Shown: piece after piece, positions 8,095 to 16,493 of the stretch
Layout: every line of letters begins with the position of its first letter
Position numbering within the stretch: the stretch's first letter is position 1
Assembly (NCBI RefSeq): GCF_000519205.1
Contig: NZ_JAFB01000008.1
Coordinates: 239,875-303,874 of the forward strand
Source of the DNA: Amycolatopsis taiwanensis DSM 45107
GTDB lineage: Bacteria; Actinomycetota; Actinomycetes; Mycobacteriales; Pseudonocardiaceae
Direction of reading: 5' to 3'
DNA length: 64,000 nucleotides
Notes under the pieces: generated by a model
Seen by the model: the letters and a program-made list of their open reading frames with translations, nothing else
What the model was told of the DNA's origin: nothing
The model's database searches: none
Program-made: the position numbers and the translations under genes

Positions 8095-9711
8095 CTACTG
8101 GGTCGTGACGTGGTGTCCAGTGGCGCGGGTGAGTGCCGCGGTGATGTCGTCCCCGGCCGGTTCGGTGAGGACGGCGGCGATGTGGGCGTCCGGCCGGAGC
8201 ACCCACACTTCGTCGGGCCGGGCGCCCAGCGCGGTGGTCAGGGTGCCGTCGGGGTCGATCTCGTCGAGGGCGAGTACGTACACCGGGCCGGGCACCGCTG
8301 CGGCGGCCGCGCGCACCACGGTGGCGTCAGTACCGGCGCCGGTCAGGAGCAGGAAGCCGTCACGGGCGAATGCGCGGGCCCGGCCATGATCGCCATCGGG
8401 CGTGACGATCGGCGCGTCGGGAAGCAACACTCCCGGACCGGCGGGCGGGACCTGGCCGCGCGGCGGCCGCCCGGCGAACGGACGCCGGGGATCCGCCGTG
8501 GTCAACGATGAGTCGACGTACCAGAACGGTTCGGACAGCCGGCCGGAGTCCACGTCCGCGCGGGCCGCCGGGTCCGAGGCCGCACGGGTGAGGATGTCGG
8601 TGCGTCGCCGCGTTCGTTCCTCGTCCGGTGGGACGAGAAAGTCCATGGTCGCCGTCGTGACCTCGAGGTTCTCGCAGGCCGCCGCATGCCGCTCGGTGTG
8701 GTAGGTGTCGAGCAAGGCCTCGGGTGCCCAGCCGTGGCCCACATAGGCGATCTTCCAGGCGGCGTTTTCCGCGTCGAAGACTCCGGTGTTCAGGCCCCGC
8801 GCGCCGAACGGGGAGACGAGGTGAGCGGCGTCCCCGGCGATGAGGATCCGGTCGAGGCGCATGCGGTCGACCACGCGGGAGTGGAAGCGGTAGACGGACT
8901 TCCACACGATCTCGTAGTCGCGATCACCGATGATCTTCCGGATCCGTGCGTCGAGCGCGCCGGAGGCGGCCTCGGCGTCGAGGTCGTAGTCGGCCGGCAC
9001 CTGCCAGTCGATCCGGAAGGTGTCGTCCGGGCAGGGGTGGATCAGCACCTGGCGACCGGGGTTCCATTCCGGATCGAAGTAGAACCGGCGTTCGGTCGCC
9101 CAGGTCGGCAGGTCGGTACGGATGTCACAGATGAGGAACCGGTCGTCGAAGGAGTGCCCGTCGAAACTCACCCCGAGTAGGCTGCGGAGCTCGTCGCAGC
9201 GTGCCCCGCCGCACACCACGAGATACGAGCCGCGCAGTTGCCCGCCATCGGCCAGTTGCACCGTGACACCGGTCGCGTCCTGGTCGATCGCGACGACCTG
9301 GTGGCCCCAGCGCAGGTCCACCAGCGGCTCGGCGGCGATGCGCTCGTCGAGAATCTCCTCGGTCCGGGTCTGGGAGATGTTCACGAACGGCGGGAACGCC
9401 GGCCGCCCCGGCTCGGCGAAGTCGTAGCTGAACAGCTCGTCGTCGCGATAAAACGTGCGTGCCGTGGTCCAGGTGACGCCCTCGTCGGCGATCTGCCGGC
9501 CCGCGCCGACCGCTTCCCAGACGTCGAGGACGTCCCGTTGCTGGCAGATCGCCTTCGAGCCGACCGGGTCCCGGTGCGGGCGCTGATCGACCATGATCGT
9601 CGGCACGCCCCACCGGGCGAGCAGCAGCGCCGTGGTCTGCCCGACCGGGCCGGCACCGAGGACCAGTACCGGCGCGCCTGGCCAGGCGCCGGGCAGGGGA
9701 TCGGTGGACAT
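8095..9711 (-). CDS. FAD-dependent aromatic-type monooxygenase (PheA/TfdB family)
   Basis: This 538-residue flavoprotein resembles hydroxylases such as MhpA, PheA/TfdB and polyketide hydroxylases, which use NAD(P)H and O2 on phenolic substrates. Near the N-terminus is the Rossmann motif VLGAGPVGQTTALLLA; the second FAD motif is GDAAHLVSPFGARGLNTGV, about two thirds along. A thioredoxin-like C-terminal domain follows, typical of the family. The ATG at 9711 is preceded by GGGAGAA at good spacing. It is last in a minus-strand group with an MBL-fold hydrolase, an MFS carrier and a MarR regulator, which suggests uptake and breakdown of one organic compound. The substrate is unknown. Confidence 0.88.
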   Translation of the reverse strand: MSTDPLPGAWPGAPVLVLGAGPVGQTTALLLARWGVPTIMVDQRPHRDPVGSKAICQQRDVLDVWEAVGAGRQIADEGVTWTTARTFYRDDELFSYDFAEPGRPAFPPFVNISQTRTEEILDERIAAEPLVDLRWGHQVVAIDQDATGVTVQLADGGQLRGSYLVVCGGARCDELRSLLGVSFDGHSFDDRFLICDIRTDLPTWATERRFYFDPEWNPGRQVLIHPCPDDTFRIDWQVPADYDLDAEAASGALDARIRKIIGDRDYEIVWKSVYRFHSRVVDRMRLDRILIAGDAAHLVSPFGARGLNTGVFDAENAAWKIAYVGHGWAPEALLDTYHTERHAAACENLEVTTATMDFLVPPDEERTRRRTDILTRAASDPAARADVDSGRLSEPFWYVDSSLTTADPRRPFAGRPPRGQVPPAGPGVLLPDAPIVTPDGDHGRARAFARDGFLLLTGAGTDATVVRAAAAAVPGPVYVLALDEIDPDGTLTTALGARPDEVWVLRPDAHIAAVLTEPAGDDITAALTRATGHHVTTQ

Positions 9712-9755
9712 CGTGAGTTCTCCCGTCTTTGCGAGGCCGGTGTCGAGGGCGGTGG

Positions 9756-10715
9756 TCAGTCCTGGAGCTGGGCCCAGACCGCCTGGTCGCGCTCGGCGGT
9801 CCAGATGACCGGCCGCTCCACACCGGACAGCTCGTCCCACACGCGGGAGACGTCGAAGGGCAGGCAGTGCTCGAAGATCGGCCAGTGGCCGTAGTCATCG
9901 ACGAGCGCGGCATGCGTGGCCTCGAAGGCTTCCTTGAGCGTGCCGCCGCGTTGCTGCACCGCGCCGACCTCACGGAGCATCACCTGCAGGAAGTTCCGGG
10001 TCTGCTCGATCGCGGCGTCGACCGCCTCGCGCCCCCTGCTCACCGCACCCCGGCCGCCGATGAGCTGATCCGCACCGAGCGCCTTGAGGTTGTCCAAAGT
10101 GGACGAAGCCCAGTCGCGGTGGAAGGCGTCGCCGGTGTAGAGCGCCGCCTCGGCCTCCACCAGGTCCCCGGCGAACAGGATCTTCTGCTGGGGCAGCCAG
10201 GCGGTGATGTCGCCCTCGGTGTGCCCGCGGCCGTGCCATTGCAGTACCAGGTCTCCGCGGTCGCCGTCGAGGTCGATGGTGAGCCGGTCGGCGAAGGTCA
10301 GCGTGGGCCAGGTGAGTCCGGGCACCGAGTCGGCGCCGTCGGCCAGCCGTGGCATGCGGGCGAACTCGCTTTCCCAGTCCTGAAGGCCCCGCTCGGCCAC
10401 CAGCGCCCGGGTGTTCTCGTGCGCGACGATCGTTTCGGCGTCGAACGCACTGGCACCGAGCACGCGGACCGCGTGGTAGTGGCTGAGCACGAGGTAGCGC
10501 ACGGGCTTGTCGGTGTGCTCGCGCAACCGCGCGAGCCACTTGCGTGCGGCCACCGGGGTGGCAAGGGCCTCGAAGCAGACCAGGAAGTCTTCACCCTCGA
10601 TCGCGCCGATGTTCGGGTCGCCCTCGGCGGTCAGGGCGTAAACCCCGTCGGCGAGCACCTCGAGAGTCTGCTGCTTGGCCGCGGTGTCGGCGGAGGAGGC
10701 GAACGGCTTGGGCAT
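9756..10715 (-). CDS. MBL-fold hydrolase with an altered metal-binding motif
   Basis: The 319-residue protein has the metallo-beta-lactamase fold: an N-terminal strand region (GVYALTAEGDPNIGAIEGED), a motif-I-like segment SHYHAVRVLGASAF, then WHGRGHTEGDITAWLP and ILFAGDLVE, which carry the later histidine and the bridging aspartate. The canonical HxHxDH is replaced by HYHAVRV, so the aspartate and third histidine are missing. Single-metal binding or a changed role is possible. It starts at an ATG with AAGGACAC upstream, 45 bases before the FAD monooxygenase start and 33 bases after the MFS stop. It probably acts on an ester or lactone in the same pathway; this is inference. Confidence 0.82.
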   Translation of the reverse strand: MPKPFASSADTAAKQQTLEVLADGVYALTAEGDPNIGAIEGEDFLVCFEALATPVAARKWLARLREHTDKPVRYLVLSHYHAVRVLGASAFDAETIVAHENTRALVAERGLQDWESEFARMPRLADGADSVPGLTWPTLTFADRLTIDLDGDRGDLVLQWHGRGHTEGDITAWLPQQKILFAGDLVEAEAALYTGDAFHRDWASSTLDNLKALGADQLIGGRGAVSRGREAVDAAIEQTRNFLQVMLREVGAVQQRGGTLKEAFEATHAALVDDYGHWPIFEHCLPFDVSRVWDELSGVERPVIWTAERDQAVWAQLQD

Positions 10716-10747
10716 AGTGGTGTCCTTTCGATCAGACGACGGTCGGT

Positions 10748-12115
10748 TCAGTCGGTGGCCAGTACGAACGCTTCCCGCTCGGCGGCGGGACGTTCGCGCA
10801 GGGCGAGCACGGCGATGAGCGTGATCAGACAGACCAGGAGCATGTAGGCGGATACGGACAGGGAGGTGCCGGTGACCTGGATCAGCCAGGTCGCGAGCAG
10901 CGGGGCGAAGCCACCGCCGAGAATCGCGCCGATGGAGTAGGCGAAGGAGACGCCGCTGTAGCGGATCGCGGTCGGGAAGAGCTCGGCGTACGCGGCCGCT
11001 TGCGGACCGTAGGTCAGACCGAGGCCGAAGGCCAGGGCTATCACCGCCAGCAGCATCAGCGGTATCGAGCGGGTGTCGAAGAGCAGGAAGAACGGGAACG
11101 TCCACGCGGCCATCGCGATCGTGCCGACCAGATAGGTGCGGCGGCGGCCCCAGGAGTCCGACCATTGCCCGGCGAGCAGGGTGAACACTCCCCAGGCGAC
11201 GGCACCGACGATGCCGATCAACAGCATCGTCGAGCTCGACAGGCCGAGCGTCTTCGTGCCGTAGGAGTTGATGAACGCGATCAGGATGTAGCCGATCATG
11301 TTGTTGCCGATGAACAAGCCGATCGCGACGAGCAGTTCGCGGGTGTTCGTGCGGAACAGCTGAACCAGCGGAGCGGAGCTACGGGAGCGGCGATCGCGCA
11401 GCTCGTCGAAGACCGGGCTCTCGGACACCCTGGCCCGTACGAAGAACCCGACCGCGATCAGCACGACCGAGAGCAGGAACGGGATGCGCCAGCCCCACGA
11501 CTGGAACTGCTCCTTGCTCGTGGTGGACGAGATGGTGAAGAAGACCAGATTGGCCAGCAACAGTCCCAGCGGCACGCCGATCTGCGGGAACGAACCGAAC
11601 AGCCCACGTCGGCCGGCCGGAGCGTGCTCCACTGACATCAGCGCGGCTCCGCCCCACTCGCCACCGGCCGAGAAACCCTGCAGCAGGCGCAAGAAGACGA
11701 GCAGCACCGGCGCCGCGACACCGATCGAGTCGTACCCAGGCAGCAGGCCGACGCCCACCGTGGAGATCCCCATCAGCAGCAGGGTCGCGACCAGCACCGC
11801 CTTACGGCCCAGGCGATCGCCCACGTGCCCGGCGACGATGCCGCCGATCGGCCGGGCCACGAAGCTGACGCCGAGCGTGGCGAACGAGGCCAGCAGCGCG
11901 GCCGTCCCGTCCAGCGACGGGAAGAACTGCTTGCTGAACACCAGGCCGGCAGCCGAGGCGTAAACGAAGAAGTCGTACCACTCGATGGTCGTGCCGACCA
12001 CGCTCCCGCCGATGACCCGGCGCAGCTGGGTCTTGGCGGACCCGGCGGGCGAACCGCCCTCGGTCGCCGTGCTCGACGGCACGGGATAGGCGGAATCCCC
12101 AGGGCTGTACGTCAT
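10748..12115 (-). CDS. MFS transporter, metabolite:H+ symporter type
   Basis: The 455-residue protein has about 12 membrane helices. The metabolite:H+ symporter signature is seen: GHVGDRLGRKAVL (motif A, helix 2-3 loop), LQGFSAGGEWGGAALMSVEH in helix 4-5, and the second-half motif GQWSDSWGRRRT. Related carriers import carboxylates such as shikimate, benzoate-like acids, citrate or proline. A tandem location with a monooxygenase and MBL hydrolase suggests it takes up their substrate. The ATG at 12115 follows AAGGGACTG. A CRP-like site and an untranslated region of about 165 bases lie between it and marR. Confidence 0.9.
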   Translation of the reverse strand: MTYSPGDSAYPVPSSTATEGGSPAGSAKTQLRRVIGGSVVGTTIEWYDFFVYASAAGLVFSKQFFPSLDGTAALLASFATLGVSFVARPIGGIVAGHVGDRLGRKAVLVATLLLMGISTVGVGLLPGYDSIGVAAPVLLVFLRLLQGFSAGGEWGGAALMSVEHAPAGRRGLFGSFPQIGVPLGLLLANLVFFTISSTTSKEQFQSWGWRIPFLLSVVLIAVGFFVRARVSESPVFDELRDRRSRSSAPLVQLFRTNTRELLVAIGLFIGNNMIGYILIAFINSYGTKTLGLSSSTMLLIGIVGAVAWGVFTLLAGQWSDSWGRRRTYLVGTIAMAAWTFPFFLLFDTRSIPLMLLAVIALAFGLGLTYGPQAAAYAELFPTAIRYSGVSFAYSIGAILGGGFAPLLATWLIQVTGTSLSVSAYMLLVCLITLIAVLALRERPAAEREAFVLATD

Positions 12116-12252
12116 TGGCAGTCCCTTCTTGAGGTCGGGAGGTCTCGATCCGCGACCCTTGATGATGATAAAAGGTTTAACTATCTGGCAGACGGTAAGC
12201 GACGGACGTCACGAATACCAGAACCAGCCCCAAGGTTTTACCGCCAAATGAC

Positions 12253-12268
12253 AGTGACATAGGTCACA
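12253..12268. promoter_or_regulatory. CRP/GlxR-type operator upstream of the MFS gene
   Basis: AGTGACATAGGTCACA matches 11 of 12 defined bases of the actinobacterial CRP/GlxR consensus TGTGA-N2-TA-N2-TCACA. It sits in the intergenic region between marR and the MFS gene, about 140 bases before the MFS start. cAMP-CRP control of the catabolic operon is inferred from this. Confidence 0.5.
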
Positions 12269-12280
12269 TTGCGCGGTGAC

Positions 12281-12856
12281 TCAGAAGCGGCGACTGACCC
12301 AGTCCGTGGACTGTCCGGCACGTGCGATCTTGGTCAACACGGTGTTCAGGGTCTCGACCTCATCCTCGGTGAGAAGCGCGGACCACTTCGATTCCCGCTG
12401 GTTATGGTGCTGAAAGGCCGACTCCAGCCGATCCGTACCGGCCTGGGTAAGTGAGAGCACCACGCCGCGGCCGTCCCGGGCGTCGGGTGCCCGGGCGAGC
12501 AAGCCGGCTGAGCTGAGGGTCTTCGCGAGACTGGACACCGCGGCCCGGCTCATCCCGGTCAACTCGGCGGCACGGCGGGCCTCCAGGCCATCGGCGACCC
12601 AGAGCGTGAACAGCAGGCGGAAGGCCGACCAGCTCCAGCCGGCGGGCCGGTGCACTGTGGACTCGAGGTCGTAAACGATGCTGTTCGCCACGCGATGCAA
12701 CAACAGCACCATGGCCATGGCGGCGCGGTCCGTGCCGGGGAGCCGCTCCTTCGTCCGGTCGAGAGCGACTTCCGCGAAGGACAACGAGTCGCTCGGCTCG
12801 CCGGATTGCGCCGAGTCGGGGTCAACACCGGACCGGGGGTCGAGGGACTTGGCCAC
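12281..12856 (-). CDS. MarR-family transcriptional regulator
   Basis: The winged helix-turn-helix of MarR regulators is seen in the middle: WSWSAFRLLFTLWVADGLE, AAELTGMSRAAVSSLAKTLS as recognition helix, and the wing DARDGRGVVLSLTQAG. The protein is about 191 residues when started from GTG at 12856 (VAKSLDPRSG); a start further in at an ATG near 12700 would remove residues usually part of the dimer region. It is the first gene before the MFS-MBL-monooxygenase group on the same strand and probably controls it in response to an aromatic ligand, the usual role of such pairs. Confidence 0.8.
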   Translation of the reverse strand: MAKSLDPRSGVDPDSAQSGEPSDSLSFAEVALDRTKERLPGTDRAAMAMVLLLHRVANSIVYDLESTVHRPAGWSWSAFRLLFTLWVADGLEARRAAELTGMSRAAVSSLAKTLSSAGLLARAPDARDGRGVVLSLTQAGTDRLESAFQHHNQRESKWSALLTEDEVETLNTVLTKIARAGQSTDWVSRRF

Positions 12857-12927
12857 CGGCCAATGGTAGGTCGCCGCCGGCCCGGGCGTGCTTCGGAGTG
12901 CGAGGCGACGGCACGCCGGGCCGCGTT

Positions 12928-14493
12928 CTACTCGGCGGACTTGAGCGGAAGGACGATCCGGGCTTCGATGCCGTATTGCCTGCAGAGGGCGATCAGGTGC
13001 GTGCCGTCGTAAAGCTGCAGCGGCTTGCCGTTCGACCATTCGTAGCAGCCCGAGGTGAAGCCGTGTGTGGTGACCAGGATGCCCTTGTTGGCGCCCTCAT
13101 GCTGGACCGTGCCATGCAGTTCCCGGACCGCGCTGGGCTGGACCTTGTGCGTGTATTTCTTCGCCTGGATCACGTACTTGGCGCCGCGCACCGGGTCGTG
13201 GTCATAGGCGAGCACGTCCACGCCGCCGTCACCGCTGTTCGGGAGCTTGTAAGTTTCGAAACCCATGCGGGCGAACAGGTTCTGGATGAAATGCTCGAAC
13301 TCTTCGGCGGTCAGGTCGACCAGGTTGGGGTGCCGGTCCAACTCGCTGATCACGTCGGCGGACTCGACGATGCGCGGGTCGGCCATGCCGAAATCGACAA
13401 TGGGCGTGACGGGTTGGACGTCGTCGGGGTGTCCACTGATCTGCGCGGCGAAATGGATCTGCGCGCAGTCGACCGGCTTGACCTTGCGCAGGTTCACCTC
13501 CTCGAAGTGCTTGCGGGTCGCGCGTAGCGTGATTCGGCAGGTGCGGTTGGGCTGACCGGTCGCGGAATCGATGCCGTCGACCACGCCGTTCACCACGACC
13601 GTGTGCACAAGATCAGCAGGGTCTGAGCGGAACACCACGTACAACGCGACGAGAGCGATCTGGGCGATGAGATCACGGTAAGCCTGCCGCCGCTCGGTGA
13701 TCGACCTGCCGCGTGACACCTCGACCGTGTCCCGGGTCTTGACGTAGCGGAACTCCTTGTCCGTGGGCACCACGTCGAACCCGGGAAGATCCCACTCGAT
13801 GACGAGCATCGTGGATTCGGGGACATAGCCCGCCCGGCGAGCCGTGGGACAACCGGCGGGCAGCCGGACCGAGTCGATCACCTGCTGGAAGTAGTCGCTG
13901 GTCGCGATCCGCTCACCGGCCAGCACCCGCTCACGCCGCCGATCGATCGCCGCGTTGTGCTCCGTTGCGGCGCGCACCGCGGCGGCAACGAGTTCGTTGT
14001 GCTGCGCCTGAGCCGCCGCCACCCGCTGCTGCCGCGCCTGCTCGGCCTGCTGGTGGCGCACCAGGTCCCGGTCGAACCGCTGACGCTGACGTGCGGTCAG
14101 CTCGTCGAACCGCTTGTTCCGCCCGAGCATCCGGCCGATCGCTCCCGGTTCCCGCGGTTCGTAGTCCGCCCAGTTGGGCGCGGGGGAGGGGCTCGCGTCC
14201 CGGCCGAGATCGAGCACGGGCAGCGCTGGGGTGGCTTTACCGGCCGTCAAGTCCAGCGGCGCGGCCCGGGCGTCGAGCGCGGCGTGCAGGATCCCGGTCA
14301 ATTCGGCCAACCGCTCAGCTGCCTCCCGGGTCCGGCCGCTCGCCCGTTCCTGCTGCTCGGCGAGGTAATCCTGGTGGGCCTGGCGCGCCCTCTCCTTGGC
14401 CTGACGTTTGCGCTCGGCGGCCTCCCACGACGCCATCCGCTGCCGCTGCCGCTTCCACTCGCTCCCGGACGACCGACCCGTTCGCTGCGCCAC
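12928..14493 (-). CDS. Mrr-like restriction endonuclease-fold protein with long coiled-coil N-terminus
   Basis: The 521-residue protein ends in an Mrr-type PD-(D/E)xK nuclease domain: EEFEHFIQNLFARMGFETYK, GDGGVDVLAYDHD (catalytic aspartate), YVIQAKKY (the QxK variant) and GILVTTHGFTSGC. The first 200 or so residues are rich in Glu, Arg, Gln and Ala and look like a coiled coil; the middle region is unassigned. Mrr proteins cleave modified or foreign DNA; some act in other DNA processing. No methyltransferase or specificity gene is nearby, so this is a solitary nuclease, probably type IV-like. The GTG at 14493 follows GGGAGGGA at ideal spacing, which decided the start. Confidence 0.8.
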   Translation of the reverse strand: MAQRTGRSSGSEWKRQRQRMASWEAAERKRQAKERARQAHQDYLAEQQERASGRTREAAERLAELTGILHAALDARAAPLDLTAGKATPALPVLDLGRDASPSPAPNWADYEPREPGAIGRMLGRNKRFDELTARQRQRFDRDLVRHQQAEQARQQRVAAAQAQHNELVAAAVRAATEHNAAIDRRRERVLAGERIATSDYFQQVIDSVRLPAGCPTARRAGYVPESTMLVIEWDLPGFDVVPTDKEFRYVKTRDTVEVSRGRSITERRQAYRDLIAQIALVALYVVFRSDPADLVHTVVVNGVVDGIDSATGQPNRTCRITLRATRKHFEEVNLRKVKPVDCAQIHFAAQISGHPDDVQPVTPIVDFGMADPRIVESADVISELDRHPNLVDLTAEEFEHFIQNLFARMGFETYKLPNSGDGGVDVLAYDHDPVRGAKYVIQAKKYTHKVQPSAVRELHGTVQHEGANKGILVTTHGFTSGCYEWSNGKPLQLYDGTHLIALCRQYGIEARIVLPLKSAE

Positions 14494-14880
14494 GGCACTC
14501 CCTCCCGTGCAAGCGTTCCTCTCTGACGGTAAGCCAACAACTGAACCCGCTGAGTCTGATCCACGACAACTGTGCCCGAACGGAGCACCGCGCTGCGGTC
14601 GTTTCGATGGACGGCCAGTCTGAGACGACCGCGGCCGACCTTCTCGTACGGCAGCCTTCGTGGCTTGGTGTCGTGGACTCAGAACGGCGGCTCCTGGGTG
14701 CCGTCGTACTGTTGATCGTCCTTTGTGGGCTTCGAGGACTCCGCGATCAAGATTGCCCGAGAGTGGAACGTGCCACATCGGCCCGATCGAGGTCGTGCAC
14801 GAGTTCCGGCGAACCAACGGTCCCGACAGGCTTCCCCAGAGGTGGACGGTGGCTTCGTAGCGTGTGGCGACGGCGGTGTG

Positions 14881-15203
14881 TTCCCGCTTCAGGCTGCCGT
14901 GTTCCTGTTCCAGACCACTGTGTTCTTGTTCCAGGAGGCTGTGTCCCCGGTCCAGGACGCGAGTTCGTTGCACTGGCAGGGTAATCCTGCCTTCGGTATC
15001 TCTGTGGTCCCAAGCCGGAACTCGGGTGCCTGGACCGGGGACACACCCGGCCGGACCGGGAACTCGGGCGCCTGAGCCGGGAACTCGGGTGCCTGAGCCG
15101 GGGACACGCCAGGTGCTGGCGTGTCCCCGGCTGGGGCGGGCGAGTTCTGGGTTCGGGTGGCTGAGTTCTGGGGCGGTGGAGGTGAGTTCTGGGTTTGTGA
15201 CGT
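14881..15203. repeat. 21-bp tandem repeat array with orientation switches (locus A)
   Basis: About 13 degenerate units of 21 bases are laid in register. Units at 14881-14963 run in one direction (starting TTCCCGCTTC, TTCCTGTTCC, TTCTTGTTCC). Units at 15015-15119 run in the other (core CGGGAACTCGGG followed by CCTG). Units at 15120-15203 return to the first direction (core CGAGTTCTGG). The same unit occurs at 38539-38664 and 50425-50508. No spacers of unique sequence exist, so it is not CRISPR. A real protein-coding role is unlikely, as the frames around it have no start context. Confidence 0.8.
15098..15130. terminator. 15-bp perfect hairpin inside the repeat array
   Basis: CCGGGGACACGCCAG (15098-15112) pairs exactly with CTGGCGTGTCCCCGG (15116-15130) around a GTG loop. 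It sits at the point where the 21-bp units reverse direction. It could act as a terminator, an RNA stabiliser or a protein-binding cruciform; no choice can be made from sequence alone. Confidence 0.45.
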
Positions 15204-15348
15204 TTCCGGGATTCCGGCAAGAACGACGAAACCGGCCGAACGCACGCCAACCGAATTCGATACAGGCCCTGGGCGGGCGACCGCCCATCTCGGCATCCCG
15301 ACGTCTGATCAGATCTACCTGCCATGAAGATCGGTTACTTTAGCGGCC

Positions 15349-15519
15349 GTGACCGGTGGCTCTGGACAGCTTCCGCTGGTCTTCCTTGACGTTGATGGAC
15401 CGCTCATTTCGTTTGGCCTTGCGCCGCAGCCGTACCCGGCCTACCGGACAACGTCAGGTCCACACGGGCACCTCGAACCCGCTGCCTGCCAGAGCAGCGC
15501 AGCCCGCTTCAGGCCGTGA
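15349..15519 (+). pseudogene. HAD-family hydrolase, N-terminal relic with frameshift
   Basis: From GTG at 15349 the frame reads VTGGSGQLPLVFLDVDGPLI, then SFGLAPQPYPAYRTTSGPHG. The LVFLDVDGPL segment is the first HAD motif (DxD). Actinomycete HAD proteins continue with an SNPLLARL-type stretch; here the matching residues (TSNPLPAR) appear one base out of frame, near 15470. Everything after that is missing, and the convergent SDR gene ends over it. I read it as a dead gene. Confidence 0.5.
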
Positions 15520-16396
15520 CGTGCGCGCTGTCGCCGCCAGTCGCGGCGAACGAGGTCCCACTGATCATTCGGGCTTGGTCTGACGCTAAAAAGACGATCA
15601 GCGGGGCGACGTCCGCCGGTTCGAGCCAGGGCACGCCCAGTGGTGTCTTGGCTTTCAACAACTCGACAGCCCTGCGCTCGTCCTCACTCGCGTCGCCACT
15701 GGGTACCTGCCCGGCCTCGATGATGGCTTGCGCGTAACGGCCCTCGTGCCGGGTCAAGGCGGTGTCGATCAGACCGGGGATGACGGCGTTCACCGTGATG
15801 TTGTGGGCGCCGAGTTCCAGCGCCGCCGACTTCATCAGGCCGATGATCCCCCATTTGGAAGCCGAGTACGACGATCCGAACTTCGTTCCGTGCTGGCCCT
15901 GCGTCGATGACGTGACGATGATCCGCCCGCCGCCGCGCCGGACCAGTAGCGGCGCGAAGACGCGCAGAACATTCGCCGTACCGTGCAGGTTCACGTCGAT
16001 CTGGTCGTACCAGTCGGGATCGGACATTTCCAGCAGCGGCTTGAACGCCTGAATCCCGGCGTTCGCGAAGACCACATCGACACCGCCCCATTCCCGCTCA
16101 ACCGTCTCGGCGATGGCGCGAATCTGGGCGATCTCACGCTGGTCGGCGACGTGCTGCAGCCACCGGCCGCCCGCGGCCCTCACGAGCCGGCCGGTCTCGG
16201 ACAGGTCCTCGACCGTGGCGGGTTCGAAATCGAGGATCGGACTCACTCGGGTGGCGATGTCAATCCCGGCCACGTCCGCCCCAGCCTGGCTGAGCGCAAT
16301 CGCTGCTGCCCGGCCGATCCCCCGGGCAGCACCGGTCACGATGGCGATCCGACCAGTCAGTGGCCCGGATACCGGGGACTCGTTTCTGGTGGTCAT
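15509..16396 (-). CDS. SDR oxidoreductase, mycofactocin-dependent type
   Basis: This 295-residue Rossmann enzyme has TGAARGIGRA for cofactor binding (residues 21-30), NAG in the middle, and the catalytic S...YSASK set. After the second strand it carries an insertion of about 20 residues (TRVSPILDFEPATVEDLSET), which is the mark of SDRs that hold NAD tightly and pass electrons to mycofactocin. Such enzymes oxidise alcohols or terpenoid carbinols. No mycofactocin genes are in the window. The ATG at 16396 follows GGAGAAACG. It diverges from the PaiB-like gene. Confidence 0.82.
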   Translation of the reverse strand: MTTRNESPVSGPLTGRIAIVTGAARGIGRAAAIALSQAGADVAGIDIATRVSPILDFEPATVEDLSETGRLVRAAGGRWLQHVADQREIAQIRAIAETVEREWGGVDVVFANAGIQAFKPLLEMSDPDWYDQIDVNLHGTANVLRVFAPLLVRRGGGRIIVTSSTQGQHGTKFGSSYSASKWGIIGLMKSAALELGAHNITVNAVIPGLIDTALTRHEGRYAQAIIEAGQVPSGDASEDERRAVELLKAKTPLGVPWLEPADVAPLIVFLASDQARMISGTSFAATGGDSAHVTA

Positions 16397-16493
16397 CGTT
16401 TCTCCTACGTGCGAGTCGCGCGGCCGGTCGGAAGACGGTGCCGGCGTTGCTGGTGTCGTGGATCGAGCCGTGGCAACGGATTAGGATGATCTC

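Larger units (their letters stand above)
14494..15348. other. Long intergenic region, no gene seen outside the repeat array
   Basis: From 14494 to about 14880 neither strand holds a convincing gene; open frames there lack start signals and family resemblance. From 14881 to 15203 lies the 21-bp repeat array. The rest, to 15348, shows nothing recognisable. Confidence 0.6.

Noticed and set aside
9756..11165. 469-residue version of the MBL-fold protein
   Set aside because: The extra N-terminus lies over the MFS gene in another frame; ATG 10715 has a ribosome site.
13965..14984. Plus-strand ORF of 339 residues opposite the Mrr-like gene
   Set aside because: Arg/Pro/Ala-rich shadow frame with no family motifs or start signal.
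14881..15203. Possible CRISPR array
   Set aside because: The units are 21 bases and follow each other directly, with no unique spacers and no cas genes.
12928..15288. Long minus-strand reading frame extending the Mrr-like gene through the repeats to 786 residues
   Set aside because: The extension is made of repeat-derived low-complexity residues; a strong ribosome site supports the GTG at 14493.
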